Of a stretch of DNA of 64,000 nucleotides, positions 25,769 to 38,276 are shown piece after piece. The stretch comes from Pterobdella sp. o SKG-2022 (Eukaryota; Annelida; Clitellata; Hirudinida; Piscicolidae). The stretch covers positions 9,260,671-9,324,670 of the forward strand of contig OZ038320.1 of the NCBI GenBank assembly GCA_964035795.1, given 5' to 3'. The notes under the pieces are model-generated. The model had not been told where the DNA came from. It saw nothing but the letters and a program-made list of their open reading frames with translations, and ran no database searches. The first letter of the stretch is position 1, and each line of letters starts with the position of its first letter. The position numbers were made by a program, and so were the translations under genes.

Positions 25769-28700
25769 CTAAACAAAAGAATACACATTTTCAGCTCCTT
25801 TACTGCAAGAAGACAAATTGATTGGTGGATTCGATTCTGGTCCATTTTGATTAGACACACCGTTTAAAGTTTGTTGGTGGGACGGAGAAATCGATATGAT
25901 TTCATGGCCAGAAGCGCTTTGGGATGCTATCATTCTTGAATTATTTCTAACATCGTTATCCCCATTGATACTGATATCAATGTTTTTATCTATAACAGCC
26001 CCATTTGCAACATTAATTAAGCTAACGCTGTCACTATTTTTAATATCACCATTATGATCGATAAAACCCTCTTGACATACGACAAAATATTTAAGAACAA
26101 CATTATCAAGTCCCACAGTTTCGAGTGGGATAGGGTGGTGAGTGAAGTGGTGCAATAGGTGGGTGATCGAGGTGAATGTTAAGTGCTGCACGCTGCACTT
26201 TCCATCGTTACTCAAAGTCATGCGCAGATGCTGTTTTATGTGGATTTTTAAATATAGATTTGGAAACTAATATTATTTTATGTTTCTAAACATATTTTGA
26301 ATTTATTAAAATTACTTTTTTCTTTCATTCACTTTCAATAAAAACAAAATGCCAAAAATTAAAAGCAAGATATGATAGTAATGTAATATTGTATCATTAA
26401 GTCTCATAAGAAACAACGCCAAAAAACCTTAGCACGGGCTTGAAAGTTGAAAGTAAGCACAAGTTCTCCGGTCCTTGTTTCACTCCTCCTCACTAGGAAG
26501 ACCCCGTGTCCCCCCAGCAACACCAGCCTTGCTGCCCCCACTCTCGACAGGTTATCGTGGAACCACGGATAGGAAACCAATTCAAAAGATGTTAAAATTT
26601 TTTTTGAGCATGTGGTTTCTTGCTCTGGTGTGTTGTGAAGGGTTGTGGGAAGAGACTTCTTTGAGGTTTGTTTCGTTGTGCTGTTGTTAATGGAAGATGG
26701 TACTGCATTCAAATTAGCTTCATTTGAGTTATTTAAATTTTTTGAGCCATTAGGTTTTTCTTCCACTGTTGAATGGAAATGTTTAGAAGCATGAATCAAC
26801 ACAGCACCTTCCTTCAACTCTTCAACATCATAAAGATGTAGTTGTGAGGTTCTAACAGAAGGTGGTAGTGATGAGAGAGTGATGGAGGTGGTGTTGGTTA
26901 AGGCTGTTTGGTTAGGACATTTGATGGGCAATGAAGGCAAGTCACTACTGTTGCTATCACTACTGACGCTTGAAAACCTCTTTTGATCATCTATGTCTGT
27001 AGACAATTTATGTGGAAAGAAAATACAAAATATGAAAGGTTTATTTGTTTAATTTTTCAGAGACATCATATGTATTTTTCTTCAATATTTTGTAATGAAA
27101 AACATCAAAAGAGGAATTTTTGATACATTTATTGAAAATCAGAAGCTATAATTTTCGATAAGTTTAGCCTTATCATAAAACGTTTTATGATAAGGCTAAA
27201 ATTATCGAAAATTATAGCTTCCGATTCTCAATAAATGTATCAAAAATTCCTCTTATTTGATGTTTTTCGTTATAGTTTATTTTTTTTATCAAACAACTAT
27301 TGTTGATGACAACTAAAGCTTGTTTTATGAGATGAAACTTGAAAGCAAAGAAATTTTATCTAAAATTAAATCATTTTGAAGTTCCTAGTCGAAAGTTAAT
27401 TAAACAAATTGAAATTTTATCATACTTTTTTGGCCATTGTTCTCTTTTCTCAGTTTAGCAACAGGAGTCTCAACCACTTGGAGTAGAGAACTGGTTGATA
27501 ATGCAGTACTCTTGCCATCATTATTAGCGTTCATGATAGTTCCCATATTATTCTTTTTATAGTTCTTTTTGAAATGGCTCAAAGTGATATTATTAAAACC
27601 CTTTTTATTGTTTCCCATATGATTGGTATCAGCATCAATGATGCTGTTAAGATTTCTATTGTTATTATTAGTAGTAGTAGTAGTATGGACACCATTAATG
27701 TTATCAGATTTCAAGCTTTCCCTTATTAACCTCATCCACTCATCCATTTCATTAGCCTTTTTGGCCTGGAATACACACTCAACCTTTTCTGCAGCCTGTA
27801 TTTACAATATTGTGAAAATTCATTTTTTGTTTCAAAACATGAAAAAAAATATATAATCAAAATTAAAAAATTTTTAATCAATAAAAATAATAGTATTGAA
27901 ATAATAATAAGATTAAAAATTATCAATTTAGAAAAATTTATAACTTTTCTATAAAAAAAATAATACACTTTTCAGAGACACCTTATGTATGTTTTTTATA
28001 GTAACTAAACTTTGAAACATCAATTGAGGATTCGTACATTCATTTAAAATAAAAGCTACGTTAGCAAACGTTTTATGATAAGGCTATGCTTATCAAAAAT
28101 TATAGCTTTTAATTTAAACAAATGCATGAATCCCGTATTGATGTTTTCAAAGTTTAATTATAATACAGGCATAAAAATCACCATGATTTGAAAACCAATA
28201 TAAGATTGGATGAATGGATGAAATTGGATAATAACTTTGATAACAAATGTGAACTGATGGTCAGGCAGCTCAGTATTGGTTGTTGGTCTCAGCTCTTGAA
28301 TCAATGAACAAAATAAGCCCATTTCTGGCTTTATACACTGAAGTAAAAAAATAGGTGTTCACTTTTAAAGTTTAATATTAATTAGAATGGCTTTAATTGA
28401 TGAATATTTAGATACTGATGCTCAAATGGAAACCTGAACCACCTTGGGTGGAGTGTATATCTCAAGGAGGTTTCCAGCTGCAGTCCTTATCAACACTAAC
28501 TTACACTTCACCCACCTGAATATTAATGATTTCAATTGAAATATCTACAATAAATTTTTGTGCTAGATGTTGGGAAAAACATTAATATAAACTATAGATA
28601 GGCTATACAACTTTCATGAATAAGATAGAAATTTCTTTCGAAATGTTCCTCATTTGTACCTTATTCAGTGAAATTTTGATTTTCAAACCTTGGTTTCCCA

Positions 28701-29601
28701 GTGGAATCCTCTTCAACAAGACGATGTAAGCATCCTTCTTTTACACATTCAACCAACATTTTTGTAAACTTTCCAGTGTTGAGTGCAGTATTGTGTTTAG
28801 ATTCACTATTGGAAGTATATGAAGTAGAATGGTGTAAGCGATGCAAATGAAGAAGATGAGATTTGGAAGAATCTGTTGTAGAGGAACCTTTTCTATTGAA
28901 ATTAGTGGGGTCTTCTGAATGGTGTTTGAAGAGGTATCGCAGAGGCTGATTCATAGCAAAAGCTTTGAAAGAAAATCTATTGAATAAAGATGAGCCTGTG
29001 GGCAGTTTATATTGTAGCTGCTGTTTGCTTAGTTGATTTTTGTCTTTTTTGTTTTGGACATTAGTAAAAAAAGTTGGTTTTAATTTCTCATTTACATAAC
29101 ATTTTTTATGAAAATTTGATGCATGAATAATGCTTGATTCTTCATTGTTTGTATGTCGTTGCTTGGAAGGAGTTGAATGTGTTGATGATGGTAAACTTAC
29201 TGCTTCTCTGAAAAAAATTGTATAATATAAAATAAAATGATGATTGAATTATTAATCAAGCTTTTTTGATTTTTTTTAAATCTACGAAAAATCTGATTTT
29301 GCTTTAAAAAATCCCCAAATTGAAGTCTTTTATTTGAATTTTGAAAATTGAGTAAATAATACTTGAATTACTTTTCACTGTTGCTGATGCTTCTGGGAAG
29401 AGTAGAAGCTTTTGTAGTGAAACCATTAGCAAGATGCATTGAAGAAATATAATATTGAGAAAATAAATCAGTAAATGCATCACAAAAATTGTTAGCACTA
29501 GAATCCGGATTATCATGAATAAATCTGCAGACGTTACGAGAAAAATTATTGGCCATTATTTTTGCCTGCTTATCACAAAACTCAATCCACTGTTCTGACA
29601 T
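25769..29601 (-). CDS. SH2B: SH2B-family adaptor protein
   Basis: Seven exons chain in phase: 29601-29372, 29207-28689, 28515-28443, 28337-28236, 27795-27426, 26996-26428 and 26230-25769, giving about 774 residues. Domains in order: an N-terminal Phe-zipper dimerisation helix (starts [17 protein letters not shown]); a Lys/Ser/His-rich linker; a PH domain over exons 2-5 ([57 protein letters not shown]); an Asn/Ser/Thr-rich linker; and an SH2 domain split by the last intron ([10 protein letters not shown], then [18 protein letters not shown] with the phosphotyrosine-binding Arg, then HHPIPLE). The family binds activated JAK2, insulin and Trk-type receptors through SH2 and dimerises through the Phe-zipper. 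Domain order matches vertebrate SH2B1-3 and fly Lnk. The start is the first Met of the Phe-zipper frame. Introns 4 and 5 carry related foldback elements. Confidence 0.93.
27051..27275. mobile_element. Foldback/MITE-like element, copy 1
   Basis: Arms of about 90 bp at 27092-27181 and 27182-27275 are nearly perfect reverse complements, meeting at the centre AAAACGTTTTATGATAAGGC. The left side starts with TTTTTCAGAGACATCATATG, shared with the second copy. No open frame, so it would be non-autonomous. It lies in SH2B intron 5. Confidence 0.75.
27968..28160. mobile_element. Foldback/MITE-like element, copy 2 (diverged)
   Basis: It shares with copy 1 the leader TTTTCAGAGACACCTTATGTA and the centre AACGTTTTATGATAAGGCTA. 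Its own arms (AACTTTGAAACATCAAT..., ...ATTGATGTTTTCAAAGTTT) are imperfect reverse complements. It lies in SH2B intron 4, about 0.7 kb from copy 1, and has drifted further from symmetry. Confidence 0.65.
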
Positions 29602-32144
29602 TGTATCCAGTTTAGAATTTTAACTCATTTTTAATGACCTTTTTATATAAAATTTTTTATTCTTCTAAAAGACTAATACAAGTTTTTCGATCACATTTCG
29701 GCATTTCAGAATTAACTCCGAAAGATCAAAATTTTTATTTTCAATTATGTTTTTGTAAAGCGCTGTATTCATTTTTCATAGGAATACAATTTGTTTGTTA
29801 ATATTAAATATATTCAAACAAAAAATATTTTTGTTCAAAAAAGTGAAATAGTGGTGAAAAAAATTTATTCATGATCAAATAAAAGCAAATCAGTATTTTT
29901 ATAGGTTTCTGAGCTAACCTTTACCTTGCCAAAAACTCTTAAATAACTTAATAAAATTGACTTTCATTTTCACCATGATTATTAGATTTTAGTCACAAGT
30001 TCTTTTGATCATTATTTCAAGTTTTCTTCGAAAACTTTATTTCTCATTCAATAATACCATTTTTTTAAATCCAGTTAAATTTTTTTTCATTTTCCAAATT
30101 TTACTGACATGATCAGATTCAATGATGGTTTAAAACTTTTATTCAATTTTATTTCAATTAAGTTAAAAGGAAAATAAGATTCGACTTTATTTCACAACTA
30201 ACTTTTAATTTATTTCAAAGATAACATTTTTTATACCATATGAGTTGTTACAACATAAAAAAATGTTGTTAAAAACCTGTCTAAACGATTAAAAAAAAAC
30301 GAAAAAGTGTTCTATAAATCTTCGTTGAAAAACTTTTAGTCGTCATTTCTCTATATTATTTTAAGTAGCAATTTTATAATATATTATTTTGAAAAATTTC
30401 AAAAATAATAGGTTCAAATATTGTCGATATAAGAAGCATTTATAACTATAGTAATTTTTTCTATAGAAAAAAACATTATTATAACTATTGTGGTAATTAT
30501 AATGCTTGGAACTTTTATTGATAAATAATTTCTCATTTTTTATACATGATGAGTTGATCTACCATGAAATTTCAGTTTTCATTAAATTTTTATATAACTG
30601 TAATAATTAAGTACTTTTAATTTTTTCAATAATTTATGTAGTTAGTTGTTCTATTGAAAAGATTATCACTTTAAGGTTCAAATACTTATAAAAAGTTTCT
30701 TGAAAGTTCTTATGATTCAAGGTATACCCATTGAATGTTGTGGGGTTTGGAAGATCATTCGAATGCTTAACTTATAATAAAAATAATGAGATTCTAAACA
30801 TTCTTATCTCGAATCACAAAACATTTCCATATTTATCTGCTTCTAATTTTCAACTTTTTTTAAGATACCCATAATTATTTGTTTTTAATCTCAAAGTTTA
30901 GAAAAAAACCGCTAATAATGATTTTATTCTAAACTTGGTCACATGGGTGGTTAAAATAGAGTAAAACACTTTTAATACAGAAATATTTTGTTAATAAGTA
31001 AAATACATAATAAGTTAACATATTTAAGTAACAAAGGTTTGTTTTTTCACTTACCCAACTAACCCATGTTTCAAAATAAATTCTAAAAAGCCGTTATAAA
31101 GACTTTCATAATCCTAGGTGGTTCATACTTTCCAGAAGTCTGTTAGATAACAGTTAATTCTTAGCTTTTCGAGGATACAACTTTCTAAAATAAGTCACAC
31201 TTTTATGTACATCGTTATTGTTATGTCAGAATCTTCCACAAAAGTTATTTAATATATTTCAAGTATGACTCTTTTTTTATGATATAACAAAACTTTTCAC
31301 TTAGTTTTGACTTAACTTTTTCTGTTTGTAAAATATAAAAATTTTTCAAATTGAAACCACCTATTTTGCGTAAAATCTAGTAGAATATTTTGGGACATTT
31401 TATAGGTTAAATTTACTCGATAAATTCTATAATTGCACTGAAAAATTTTTTTTCAAGTATCACGCTTTCACATTGAGCTTTGAAAAAAAAAGATGCTTTA
31501 TTAAGTTCCAAAATCAAATATTCTTTAAAGTGACATATTTCAATTTTAACTCTAACATTTGGTTTTATCCAATTAGTTTTTGCACGTTTTTTAGACTTTT
31601 AAGCGTTTTTTTTTAATTTTATTAGTCCATTACCAAATTTTAAAGTAATTTTGTTGAAGGGAATATACTCTTTGCTTACGAATTATAAATTTTAATCTTC
31701 AAAAATTTTCAACATTTTAATAAATGTACTCAAACTCATAAATCAACGTTAAAATATTTTGGATATTGTTTATAGTTACATTAAGATTTTTCTAAAAAGT
31801 TCAATATTCAACTATGATTTTTGGTAGCACGAATAATTGTTGTGTTAGGAACTTTAAGTAGAAAGTTTTAAATAAAAATTGTTAACTACACTGAAACTTT
31901 AGTTTATTACTTTAAAGGATTTTTCAGAACGTGATGTCACAAAATTGAAAATTTATTCCAGCATTTATTTTTTAAATTTTAAATTTTACAATGAATTTGT
32001 TAGCTAATATAGCTAAATTTTATTCGAAAACAACGATTCAACTACATTTAAAAATATATATTTAACTCATTGGCGAATAAAACACATTGCCAAACACTAT
32101 TCATTCTTAACAAAGCGTCCCGTCTGAAACATCCGTCTTTCAGG
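29602..32144. other. Intergenic, no gene seen
   Basis: AT-rich DNA between the SH2B start and the stop codon of the downstream peptide precursor gene A. The SH2B promoter and 5' UTR must lie near 29602, but no TATA element stands out. TTTATT on the plus strand near 32017 is a possible polyadenylation signal (AATAAA on the minus strand) for precursor gene A, about 125 nt past its stop. Confidence 0.5.
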
Positions 32145-34915
32145 TTAACCGTAACGAAAGATGCCTCGCTTCGAAGCATCGTTGTTCTGTGGGTTGCCAT
32201 GATGATTCTTGGAGAAGTATGAAGTGTCTTTGAAAAATTTAGGCTCGTTTTCTTCATTCAATTCATACACTTGAGAAAGGACATTGTAGGGGGGGGATGA
32301 AGGGATGCGGTGTAGAGGACGCCATACTGGGTCGTTTCGTCTCTCGTCGCTAACACCTGTGTGATGGAAAATTTTTAATTTCAGTATAAAAATTGAATTC
32401 AGGCTCGAACTGGTTTTTAAAACCAATAAATTGATTTGCTTTCAGCTGATCACTGGAACTTGAAATTGAGTTTTTATTTGAATGGCTCTAAAGTCGAATT
32501 ATAGGTTTAATGGCCTGTTGAAGGCGTTAGATTTGCTTCATAAAAACAAGCTAAACAAACGCTGGACCATTGCACTCAAACGATTTTTGTTCGGTAGGAT
32601 CCCTGATGGAATGCTTAGAACAAACTTTAAACTAGTTACTTGGTTTTCAATGTGCATCACATCGAAATACATCATTGTCAAAAATAATTTTTTAAGAAAG
32701 ATTTTTTTTTCAAAACAATTAAATCAAAAGTTTAATGAAAATATATTACTCAAAATAACACATTAAATCAAAATCATGTCACAAATTTGAAATATTTGAA
32801 TTGTTAAAGAAGGAAATATAATTAAACTTTTATTGAAGCATGATAAATGTGAAGATACAAAATAAGTGGGGGCTGATTACAAGACGTGTCTACTCTAATG
32901 AATGTAATGATCTTGATAATGTGACTTCGTGCAGCTTTTAATTGACCTTCAGCGTTGTAGTTAGACCAGAGAATGATGCTGTAATTCAAAGTTTTTTTTA
33001 CTTTTGTTGAGAATCCTAATAACGTAACCATTTATTTTTTTTCAATTTTTTACTGTATTAATTAACTTTTCAATTTTTAATTTTTTTCTAGTTCAAATAT
33101 ATATTTCTCTTGAAGTCTGGAAAATTTTTAATTCAAATTTTCAACAAAACTAAGTAAATAGCAATAAACAATATGATACTTAAACAACACACGTAACTAA
33201 ATTTTAAAAAAACATCAATATTTTAAATTATATTTTAGAAAAAATTAATGCTTGAAAAATTATTCAATAACTCCCTCATCATCACACAGTTGCGGGTTGG
33301 TTTGAGATTTATATTTAAGTATCTTTTGAAATCTTCACTTGCCACGTTTCAAGGTAGCAGAGTCGAAAATTTTCGATGCCCATGGTTGACTTCAAGTTGA
33401 AATATTCCAATTTTTCATTGATTCATATATGCAGCAACCCGAAACGGTTAAATTAGGAGAGTTGCTGATCTTCTTGCTTCAGTTTTGAGTGGCTAGGAAC
33501 CAATAAGCCCTTAAACTAAAACATCACAAAAGCGTTTAAGCTTTTTGTACAAATGTGTTTGAGGCGCATTTAAAATTCTGTTTGATCTTGACACAGATAT
33601 TTATTTTATGTTTATTATTGACTGAGTCTCGAACACTGCATAAATAACAGCTCTTTTTGTTCAATTATTTCTTCTCAGTTTTCTTAGTAAAAACAACGAT
33701 GGGAATAAAAATTAAATCTTTTATTAGTTAAGCGCTTGGAAAAAAAAAAAAACTTTGTATAATTCATGAAAATTTGTTGTCTATCCTGTTTGTATTTTTA
33801 ATTTTTTGTTAAACGAAATTTTTGAACATATAAATTCAATCAACCCGACAAGAACTTTCATGTTCAAAGCACATTTCTCATTTTCTAGCTCCTAATTTTT
33901 TCATTTTCCATTTTTCTCATAATAATTCGAAAGCTTAATCAAAAATACCAATAACCATGGCTTTTATAAAAAATTGTTGATTTTGAACCCAATATAAACA
34001 AGGTCTCTTCAAATTGGGGCTTTTGTTTGCTCATAGTATGTTTCACGCTACTCTATGTGTTTCAAAAATAAATTTAAATTAATTCAGAAAAATTACTTAA
34101 ATTATAGGAAAAATATATATTTCAACAAAAAATCAAAAATATTTCTTGAAAAACCAACTTACAAGCAGATTTTCGTATCCAGGTGTCAAAGATTACCACA
34201 ATGGATCCCCACAAATTCATCATTTCGAATAAACCATTTTGAGTTTTAAACATATTTATCAAAACCTATTACTTTTTATTTTGTCACATCAGTTGTAAGT
34301 AGCAGAAATTTAATGAAAAATTTAATCGAAGTTGAAATATATTACAGACTAATGAGAAATTCCACTAAATTGAAAAACTTGTTTTGTTAAAAACTTCGAA
34401 ATGTTCATCTTCATTTGCAGTTTCAAGCATATATGCCAAGTTGCCAAGCAGAACCATAGTTTAATGAAAGAACAGTGGTTTTTCTTAATAAGCCAACTCG
34501 TATGCTTTAATATAAATAAACTTTAATGAAATTGCAGAAAAAATATAAAAAATTTTAAAATTTTAGAAGTGCTGATAAAAATAAATAAACGGAACTAGTC
34601 GTAAGAAAGATTTATTTTTGAATGTTCAGATCCCAAAAGACCCGAAATATTTTTCCAAGTACTAATCTTGTTATAAATTTGTTCTTTGTATTGTCCGTGT
34701 TTTGACTTTCAATTATTTTCTTTTTCTTTTATTATCATACGCCCAATATAACTATAAATATTTAATTTTATTGTATTTCCAATATTAGAATCTGTCGCTA
34801 TTAATAAGATTCTAATTAGAAACAAATGTTACTCACCTAAGTAGTCGACAGCAAAACAGGTGACGTCAGCAATCAGCATTACCAGCAACACCGCTTTGCA
34901 AACAGTTTTGGCCAT
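32145..34915 (-). CDS. GIFRYamide-type peptide precursor A
   Basis: Two exons, 34915-34837 and 32356-32145, join at a phase-1 intron to give 96 residues. Exon 1 encodes a signal peptide: MAKTVCKA, a hydrophobic core VLLVMLIA, then a likely cleavage site near TCFA. The propeptide contains VWRPLHRIP and an Arg-Arg site and ends DASKRGIFRYG-stop. Lys-Arg cleavage followed by amidation on the terminal Gly would release GIFRY-amide. No Cys remains after the signal region. The donor is TTAG|GTGAGT and the acceptor CACACAG. Gene B is a tandem paralogue with the same structure, which is the strongest evidence that this strand codes. The peptide resembles RFamide/RYamide types at its C-terminus only; I cannot assign a named family. 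The intron contains the shared cassette and a second possible terminal exon. Confidence 0.82.
32444..32613 (-). CDS. Candidate alternative 3'-terminal exon, copy A
   Basis: This 170-bp block matches 38547-38716 at all but one position. On the minus strand it offers an acceptor (CATTCCATCAG, exon from 32602), then in phase 1, as exon 1 requires, 20 further codons to TGA at 32538. AATAAA follows on the minus strand at 32478-32473, about 30 nt before the block ends. Spliced to the signal exon this would give a second small secreted product, with the tail running from GILPNKNR to QRLFSLFL. The plus-strand frame over the same DNA ends with the block and is probably a shadow. Alternatives: a gene-conversion tract, or a short mobile sequence. 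Confidence 0.5.
32829..32978 (-). CDS. Possible second alternative terminal exon in gene A intron
   Basis: An acceptor (TTTGAATTACAG) opens an exon at 32978. In phase 1 it reads 13 codons to TAA at 32938 (product ending TTTLKVN). AATAAA lies on the minus strand at 32834-32829. The longer frame here, phase 2, would not join exon 1. No copy was seen in gene B, so support is weak. Confidence 0.2.
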
Positions 34916-34965
34916 ATTTTCTGGTAGTATTACTATCGTGGTGCGGTCTTTTGATGTCCACCTCC

Positions 34966-34972
34966 TTATATA
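34966..34972 (-). promoter_or_regulatory. TATA box of peptide precursor A
   Basis: TATATAAG on the minus strand lies 51 nt before the start codon. Gene B has the same GGTATATAAG motif just before its own start. The distance implies a 5' UTR of about 25 nt. Confidence 0.65.
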
Positions 34973-37900
34973 CCTTCCCACTCATGCATATCTCCAGAGA
35001 GCATTTATTTATGTGAAGTGGGCGGGATTTCACTTGGGATTTTTCATTCAGAATAACATAAAGATATTCGTATTTAACTGTGGGTTCTTTTATTGCAGAG
35101 CTCATGAAGGCATTCACATGGTCATATCCTTGAAATTCAATACTTTTATTTGCATAGCATAAAATACGTTCAAATGTCCATATATTCAGTTCGCCAAATG
35201 AAGGAAATAAAAGATTCATAATTATAAAAAAATTGTCTTTTAAATTTAATGCTCGTTCAACTCGAGTTTAGCGTTCAATCAAGTGCCATTAGCTACGGTT
35301 TTTAACTCTGACAAAATTATGAGTTATTTAACAGATAACTAATTTTTTAATGGAAGAATATTTTATTCAATAAAACTATGATCTAAAAAACTTCTTCATT
35401 CTTTTATATATTCACGATGTTTGACCAACTCAACCAATGACAATGAAAACGCTTATTTCAAAGCAGTTCTAATTAGCTATTGAATGTTTATTTCTTCAGT
35501 TCATCGACTCCTGGATTTCGTTCCACCTACTGAGGTTGATTATAAATGATCTAGCTATTAACATAAGTAATTAAAATAATCTCTACGAGTGTGTATATAC
35601 TATTTAAATTATTCCAAAGCAATTTTACTTGAAGATTAAGTGTTTATACCTTCAATCTTTACAGCTTCAAGATTTCGATTCTTTTGATTATAAATGATCC
35701 GTCTAAAAACATAAGTCATTGGAATATTATATACAAGTTTTTATAATATTAAGGATAGGCTTTTTTTTCAAATTTATTTTGATCACAAAAAAAAATCCAT
35801 ATATTTCACTATTTCAGCCTTCCTTAAAGCTTTGAACATTAATCATATTTTCAATGGTGTTTGTTTCCATATTGTAAATCAGAGCGCTTGGCTATGGTCT
35901 TATAAAAATTGAAAAACTTTGGTTTTAAAAAAGTACTATAATTCGATGGGATTATTAAACTCTAGTAGCCCTTGTGTTTGTTAAAACTACTAAACTGTTT
36001 TCTAACTTCATTATTTAACTAAATGTCGGAATATATATGAAAAGTTTTACTTTAATTTCATATTGTTAGGCTAAAAACTGTTTTGTGGAAAAACCTTTCA
36101 GATTCTGATAATTTTTGTGATGGTTAAAATGTTGGAATCAAAAAATCAAATAAAACCTTCGAAATTGAGACCATGTTATAAAATCATGACAAAAACATTT
36201 CTGAAATCTATTGAAGGCTTAAGAGCTAATTCTGTTTTGAATAATTTCAAACAGGGTTTTCATCAGTAGTCAAATCAATTTTAAACAGAGAATGTGCAAA
36301 TAGGTCTTGTAATGTTTATTCTGTTTTTAATAAGTTAATTGTTGAGAAATTAACGTTTTGAGGTGTTTGATAGCGAAATAAAACTAATTGAATGCATGAC
36401 CAAATGATTATAACAGTCGAGTTTTTGGTTATGGTTGTTTTTCATTTTTTTCATGTTGGATTTGTTGAAAACTTTGTTATAAAATTTGAAAACGGCTTTC
36501 AAAAATGACAGTTGTAAATTGAAGATAGTCAATAAAGTCCACATAAGTCGTTCCTAAACTGTATTCAGATACGAGTAGTGTTCAATTTTAACATCTCTCA
36601 TTGAGTATTTTCTGTTATTTATTCTATAATATCGTACTCTTTTTATCAAATATATCTTTATTGATTTATTTACACTAGAATGCTTTGAAGAATTTTCAAT
36701 TTCAGCGGCTTGCATTGACCCATTTTATTTTTTCAAGTTATTTAATCTCCTTAGTTATTTAATCTCCTTAGTGGAAAAATTACTGAAAATTTGATTTGAA
36801 TTATTTAGCAAAACATATTTAATTGGGTTTAGTGAAAAAATCAAAATAAATTTTTATTTACAACAAAATCATTTGAATGTTTTTACTTGAGAGTCTTTGC
36901 CAGGTTTTTCACATGAAATTTTCTCACAAATATCACTAACCTTTTTTTATTCTCAAGTTTGGATCCAGACATTAGCAAAAATAATAAAAATAAAGCAAAA
37001 AACTTTGATTATATCGGTATTTTTATTTCTATAACACTTTGTGGCATTCATTCTATTGGCACAAAGCATTTGAGTCAGTTTGAAATAGTTTGTTCATGTT
37101 ATTTCTCCGACGAAGGTGAAAATTTTTTTTAGTTATATTTAGCTATATTTTATTCTTTCACTAAACTAGTTGGGTTCATTTTTTTGCATCAAAGCCCTTC
37201 GCTTCTCAGTTTCATCTGCTGCTCCCACAGGGTCAGTCCAGAGGCTTCCGGGGTTCAAGTTGATAATGAGTTTATTGCATTAAAAGAGATGGCATGAGTC
37301 AATTCAAAAAAGCGTTTCGCTTGTTTATGGTATCGTATTTCGATTCGGTAGAAGAAGATCTATTTGTTGCATAATATAAGCGTGATGTAATGAATGAGAA
37401 ATTACATAAGACTTTCGTTTCAAAAGATACGAAAATTTAATAAAAATTACTTTCAAAACCCATTGAAAGAATTTAATGAAAAAGAATTTGATTATAAAAC
37501 TACCCTAACTTTGAATTTAGCCTTTTCTTGGCTTTCTTATCAAAGAAAAAAGATTCGTTGAAGAATTTCTTAATTTTGTTTTGATTTTATTAAGAAATAT
37601 TTGTTTCCAGTGGGAAATTAACTTTCACTTAGAAATTTATTTTATCATTGAATTATTTATAATATATTTTTCATAGTAATCCTTAGCACATCGAAATTGA
37701 AAAGTTTTATTTAGATGCTCGTGCATTTTACATGATTTGCTTTTGTAACTTTCAACTTTTGAAAAAGCATGTGGTTGACATCAATTTTTTCAATTTTAAT
37801 TAAAATTTGAGTTTCGAATTGTTTCATGGTCGAATTTGGTTTTCAACAATTTTTTTAAATAAAACTTTAAATCTTTAGATTCAATAAAATTATTTCTTAA

Positions 37901-38276
37901 AAGCAAGGACTGATGTTTTGACTCACAAGTTTCATTTCGTTTAACCGCTGAGTTTTTTGAGTAGAACAGGAAAAGTATTTAAACTATTTATATGTATGAA
38001 TTATCAAAATAATCATATATGAAATAAAATTGATAATTTTTTAATTTAATACTTTAAATTAAAAAAAATTTTGATACATTTATAATCGCTCTAGGCCATA
38101 ATTAAATATTTAATTCAACAACTTGATAAAAATTTATTTTTGAAATGCTTTTCAAATTTTATCGAATTGCTTGAATTCAAAGTTTTTGAAAAAAAATTAT
38201 AATCTTCATGCAAACACATGGTCAAACATTATTCATTATTAACAAAGCGTCACGTCTGATACATCCGTCTTCCAGG
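34973..38276. other. Spacer between peptide genes B and A
   Basis: AT-rich DNA separating the two tandem precursor genes. It contains one GC-richer island at about 37170-37270. On the minus strand that island reads LWTDPVGAADETEKRRAL and ends NEPN-stop, after a long AG-free run and an AG at 37247-37246. It may be a terminal exon of an unrecognised gene or transcript. Nothing else stands out. Confidence 0.4.

Noticed and set aside
32482..32766. Plus-strand frame MALKSNYRF..., repeated at 38585-38794
   Set aside because: It overlaps the duplicated block and the two copies diverge as soon as the block ends. The gene-strand reading has acceptor, correct phase, stop and poly(A) signal, so this looks like a shadow.
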